A stretch of DNA of 64,000 bases from Brevibacterium paucivorans. GTDB lineage: Bacteria > Actinomycetota > Actinomycetes > Actinomycetales > Brevibacteriaceae. Position numbers and translations under genes: made by a program. This document shows positions 61,168-64,000 of this stretch, piece by piece. Location: NCBI RefSeq assembly GCF_016907735.1, contig NZ_JAFBCP010000001.1, forward strand, positions 992,001 to 1,056,000, given 5' to 3'. The notes beneath the pieces were generated by a model. The model made no database searches, was not told the DNA's origin, and saw only the letters and a program-made list of their open reading frames with translations. The number at the start of each line of letters is the position of its first letter. Within the stretch, counting starts at the first letter, position 1.

Positions 61168-62808
61168 ATGACCAACCGAGCAGGACAGCCAGCCCAGGAA
61201 ACAGACCTCGTCGACATTACTAAACTGCTCGATGCGTACCACGACACCGTACCCACGCCCAGCGAGCCAACCCAGCGGGTGGCGTTTGGCACCTCGGGAC
61301 ACAGGGGCAGCAGCCTCACTGGTTCGTTCAACGAAGCTCACATCGTAGCGATCACCAAGGCCATCATCGAATACCGGGCGGGCCAAAACTACACCGGACC
61401 CATCTACCTGGGGCGCGACACCCACGCATTGTCAGAACCGGCTCTGCTCACAGTGCTCGAGGTGCTCGCGGGGGCGGGCGTGCCCGTCATGATCGACGAC
61501 CGTGACGGTTACACCCCAACACCGGTGCTCAGCCACGCGATCATCACCCACAACAAGCGGGTGGGCACCGCGCAGGGACTGGCCGACGGCATCATCATCA
61601 CCCCGTCCCACAACCCGCCCAGCGACGGTGGGATCAAGTACAACCCACCCCACGGTGGCCCAGCTGGAGCCGACATCACCGCGTGGATCGAAAACCGGGC
61701 CAACGAACTGCTGGAAGGCGCGTGGCGGGACATCCCACGCACCCCATTCCAGCGGGCCTTCCACCTGGAGAACACCACAAACTTCAACTACGTCGAAAAC
61801 TACATTGGCGACCTCGGCGCGGTCATTGACATGGAGGCAATCGCCCAGTCCGGCCTGCGTCTGGCAGCCGACCCACTGGGTGGCGCCAGCGTCGACTTCT
61901 GGTCCTCGATTAGCGAAATCCACGACCTCAACCTGGACGTGGTGAACTCGCAGGTGGACCCGGCGTGGAGCTTCATGACCCTGGACTGGGACGAAAAGAT
62001 CCGCATGGACTGCTCGTCGCCGTACGCCATGGCATCGCTGATTGAGTCAGCGGGTGACTACGACTTGTGCTTTGGGAACGACCCGGATGCCGACCGGCAC
62101 GGGATCGTCACCCCTGATGGCGGGCTCATGAACCCCAACCACTACATGGCGGTAGCCATTGACTACCTGTTCCAGAACCGTCCCGGTTGGGGCTCCGAGG
62201 TGGCAATCGGGAAGACGCTGGTGTCCTCCAGTCTCATTGACCGGGTGGCGACACGCCTGGGTCGGAAGCTGGTCGAGGTGCCCGTTGGGTTCAAGTGGTT
62301 CGTAGATGGGCTGGCTGACGGTTCTTTGGGATTCGGCGGGGAAGAGTCCGCGGGTGCGTCGTTCTTGCGGATGGACGGCTCTGCATGGTCCACGGATAAA
62401 GACGGAATTCTGCTGTGCCTGCTGGCTGCCGAGATCACGGCCAAGACTGGCGAAACTCCGTCGCAGCGTCACGCCAAGCTGGTCGCAGAACTAGGCGCGA
62501 GTTCCTACGCCCGCGTCGACGCGCCGGCTACGCCTGAACAGAAGGCTGTTCTGAAGAAGCTCAGTGCGTCAGATGTCACCGCCACCACGTTGGCAGGCGA
62601 CCCCATCACGGGCACGTTCACGGAGGCGCCCGGAAACGGTGCCGCGATTGGTGGTTTGAAAGTGACCACGGATAACGCGTGGTTCGCGGCACGGCCGTCC
62701 GGGACGGAAGACGTGTACAAGATCTACGCTGAATCGTTCAAGGGTGACGAGCACCTGGCGCAGGTTCAGGAGCAGGCGCGCGAGGTCGTGGGGGCTGTTC
62801 TTAAGTAG
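61168..62808 (+). CDS. pgm: Phosphoglucomutase (alpha-D-glucose specific)
   Basis: Interconverts glucose-1-phosphate and glucose-6-phosphate. 546 residues, the same length as the well-known bacterial Pgm. FGTSGHRGSSLTGSFNEAHI near 45, ITPSHNPPSDGGIKYNPPHG with the phosphoserine near 145, GNDPDADRHGIV for the metal near 305, GFGGEESAGASF near 390 and RPSGTEDVYKIYAESF for the phosphate end. Supplies glucose-1-phosphate for UDP-glucose, thus upstream of galE. GGAGTGAG upstream of ATG 61168. Confidence 0.96.
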   Translation: MTNRAGQPAQETDLVDITKLLDAYHDTVPTPSEPTQRVAFGTSGHRGSSLTGSFNEAHIVAITKAIIEYRAGQNYTGPIYLGRDTHALSEPALLTVLEVLAGAGVPVMIDDRDGYTPTPVLSHAIITHNKRVGTAQGLADGIIITPSHNPPSDGGIKYNPPHGGPAGADITAWIENRANELLEGAWRDIPRTPFQRAFHLENTTNFNYVENYIGDLGAVIDMEAIAQSGLRLAADPLGGASVDFWSSISEIHDLNLDVVNSQVDPAWSFMTLDWDEKIRMDCSSPYAMASLIESAGDYDLCFGNDPDADRHGIVTPDGGLMNPNHYMAVAIDYLFQNRPGWGSEVAIGKTLVSSSLIDRVATRLGRKLVEVPVGFKWFVDGLADGSLGFGGEESAGASFLRMDGSAWSTDKDGILLCLLAAEITAKTGETPSQRHAKLVAELGASSYARVDAPATPEQKAVLKKLSASDVTATTLAGDPITGTFTEAPGNGAAIGGLKVTTDNAWFAARPSGTEDVYKIYAESFKGDEHLAQVQEQAREVVGAVLK

Positions 62809-62821
62809 AGAGGTTGACGGT

Positions 62822-64000
62822 TTAACCCCGCTGGGCCATCGTCACGACTGCCCGTCGGAGTTCTTCGAGGACCATGAAGACAACCGCACAGCCGATGACC
62901 AGCAACCAGTGTTCCCCGTCCAGGGGCACGGTCGAAAACGCGGCGTTCAGAATAGGCACGTAGACGACAAGGACTTGCAGTAGCAACCCGATTGCCAACG
63001 CGAGCCACAACCAACGGTTACTCAGCACACCGATAAACATTGACCTGTGCGCGTGCCGAACCGACAGTGCGTTGACCAATTGCAGGATGACGAGCACCGT
63101 GAAAGCGACCGTCCGGCCCGTGGCTACGTCGTCGTCACCAGCGATGAGCCCGCCGAGTAGGCAGGCATCCAGAGCGAGCAGCGACAGCACCGCCATGACG
63201 AACCCGGTGCTGAGGATCCGCGCCCATTCGGGACCGTCGAGCGCGCGTTGGTCGGGTCTCCGCGGGGGCCTGGTCATCACGTGGTCATCAACGGGGTCCA
63301 CCCCCAGGGCGAGCGCCGGGGATGAGTCGGTGACAAGGTTCACCCACAGAATCTGGGTGGCAAGCAGCGGAAGGATCACCGAACCGTCGGCTTCAATGAG
63401 ACCCAGCATGCCCGCGAGCACAACCCCACCGAACACAGTGAGAACCTCACCCATGTTCGATGACAGCAGATAGCGCAACACTTTCTTGAGGTTGGAGTAG
63501 ATGCCACGCCCCAACTTGACTGCGCTGATGATCGAGGAGAAGTTGTCATCGGCAAGAATCATCGTCGCTGCATCGTGCGAAACCTGTGTGCCAGTGATTC
63601 CCATGGCCACACCGATGTCTGCACGTTTGAGCGCTGGCGCGTCGTTAACGCCATCACCGGTCATTGACACGACGTGACCGTGGGCCTGCAAGCTTGTGAC
63701 AATCCGTAACTTGTGGCTGGGGTCGACGCGCGCAAAGACAGCGGTAGTCTCGACGGCCTCGGCGAACTGCTCGTCATCGAGTTCGTTCAGCTGGGCACCG
63801 GTGAGGATCTTCGGATTGTTGATGCCCAGGTCTGTGGCGATCCGTTTGGCCGTGAGCGGGTGGTCGCCGGTGATCATGATGATGCGGATCCCGGCCTGCT
63901 GAGCTTGGGCAATCGCGACCTTGGCTTCTGGCCTGGGAGGGTCGATCATCGCCACAAGACCCACTAAGGTCAGCCCCTGTTCCATCTCCTCGTCCAGGCT
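62822..64000 (-). CDS. P-type cation-transporting ATPase (N-terminal part outside window)
   Basis: Only the C-terminal 390 or so residues are in the window; the start lies beyond base 64000, and the frame is open to the edge (SLDEE before MEQGL). Visible: MITGDHPLTAKRIATDLG of the hinge, MTGDGVNDAPALKRADIGVA, the last four to six membrane segments including ILWVNLVTDSSPALALGVDP with the P2-type cation-binding Asn and Asp, and a C-terminal span. The pattern is that of calcium-type (P2) ATPases. DKTGT and the first membrane helices are not visible. Confidence 0.88.
   Translation of the reverse strand, partial: SLDEEMEQGLTLVGLVAMIDPPRPEAKVAIAQAQQAGIRIIMITGDHPLTAKRIATDLGINNPKILTGAQLNELDDEQFAEAVETTAVFARVDPSHKLRIVTSLQAHGHVVSMTGDGVNDAPALKRADIGVAMGITGTQVSHDAATMILADDNFSSIISAVKLGRGIYSNLKKVLRYLLSSNMGEVLTVFGGVVLAGMLGLIEADGSVILPLLATQILWVNLVTDSSPALALGVDPVDDHVMTRPPRRPDQRALDGPEWARILSTGFVMAVLSLLALDACLLGGLIAGDDDVATGRTVAFTVLVILQLVNALSVRHAHRSMFIGVLSNRWLWLALAIGLLLQVLVVYVPILNAAFSTVPLDGEHWLLVIGCAVVFMVLEELRRAVVTMAQRG

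Overview
The window reads as chromosomal DNA of a high-GC actinobacterium, most likely of the order Micrococcales (genus not determinable by eye). Support: a ClpB gene with an HspR-type HAIR operator, a pheA-DUF5926 gene pair, an LCP-family wall ligase, several promoters that look leaderless, and GAG/GTG/CTC-rich codon use. I saw no rRNA, tRNA or CRISPR array and no intact insertion sequence.

Layout. 0-14 kb is a housekeeping flank: exonuclease III (cut by the window edge), a decayed HNH/DUF222 gene, SulP transporter with divergent MerR regulator, ClpB, an extended SDR, a small HicB-like protein, pheA-DUF5926, galE, a CaiB/BaiF CoA-transferase with divergent LysR, and a FabG-like reductase. 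14-35 kb is a visibly more AT-rich surface-glycopolymer locus: a GH79-like lipoprotein, an asparagine-synthase-like protein, a ten-gene minus-strand operon (30983 down to 18114) running DUF6270 protein, UDP-sugar 4,6-dehydratase, WecA-type initiating transferase, two GT4 enzymes, ABC permease and ATPase, WecB, a coiled-coil protein and a two-domain glycosyltransferase, then divergent genes for a second two-domain glycosyltransferase and a WecC-type dehydrogenase, and an LCP ligase. 35.4-41.2 kb holds thiolase, EtfBA, a YtxH-like protein, cardiolipin synthase and a MaoC hydratase. 41.2-45 kb is a satellite glycan operon (two GT4 genes and a TupA-like ATP-grasp ligase). 45-48.3 kb holds NUDIX, MoeA and FdhD. 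48.3-50.7 kb is a graveyard: two transposase scraps, a ugd scrap, and a decayed copy of the GT4/ATP-grasp pair, bracketed by a 26-bp direct repeat. 50.8-64 kb holds enoyl-CoA hydratase, lactate dehydrogenase, DUF402, DUF4097, a two-component pair, an orphan sensor membrane domain, a 3-hydroxyacyl-CoA dehydrogenase-like SDR, TetR, a CoA-transferase, rhodanese, phosphoglucomutase and a P-type ATPase (cut by the window edge).

How the genes work together. WecB and WecC give UDP-ManNAc and UDP-ManNAcA. The WecA-type enzyme starts a lipid-linked chain, the glycosyltransferases extend it, the Wzm/Wzt-type transporter exports it, and the LCP protein could attach it to peptidoglycan. The asparagine-synthase-like protein and the TupA-like ATP-grasp enzymes suggest that uronic acids in the polymer are amidated or carry amino acids. 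This is the best candidate for an undescribed system here: a teichuronopeptide-like or uronamide-containing wall polymer. Acyl-CoA metabolism genes are scattered on both sides, and two or three of them share the inverted repeat AGTTA-N8-TAACT, which suggests a common TetR regulator encoded at 58473. An octamer, CCGAGGTG/CACCTCGG, occurs 28 times by my hand count and is nearly absent from 14-40 kb, supporting a different origin for the glycan locus.
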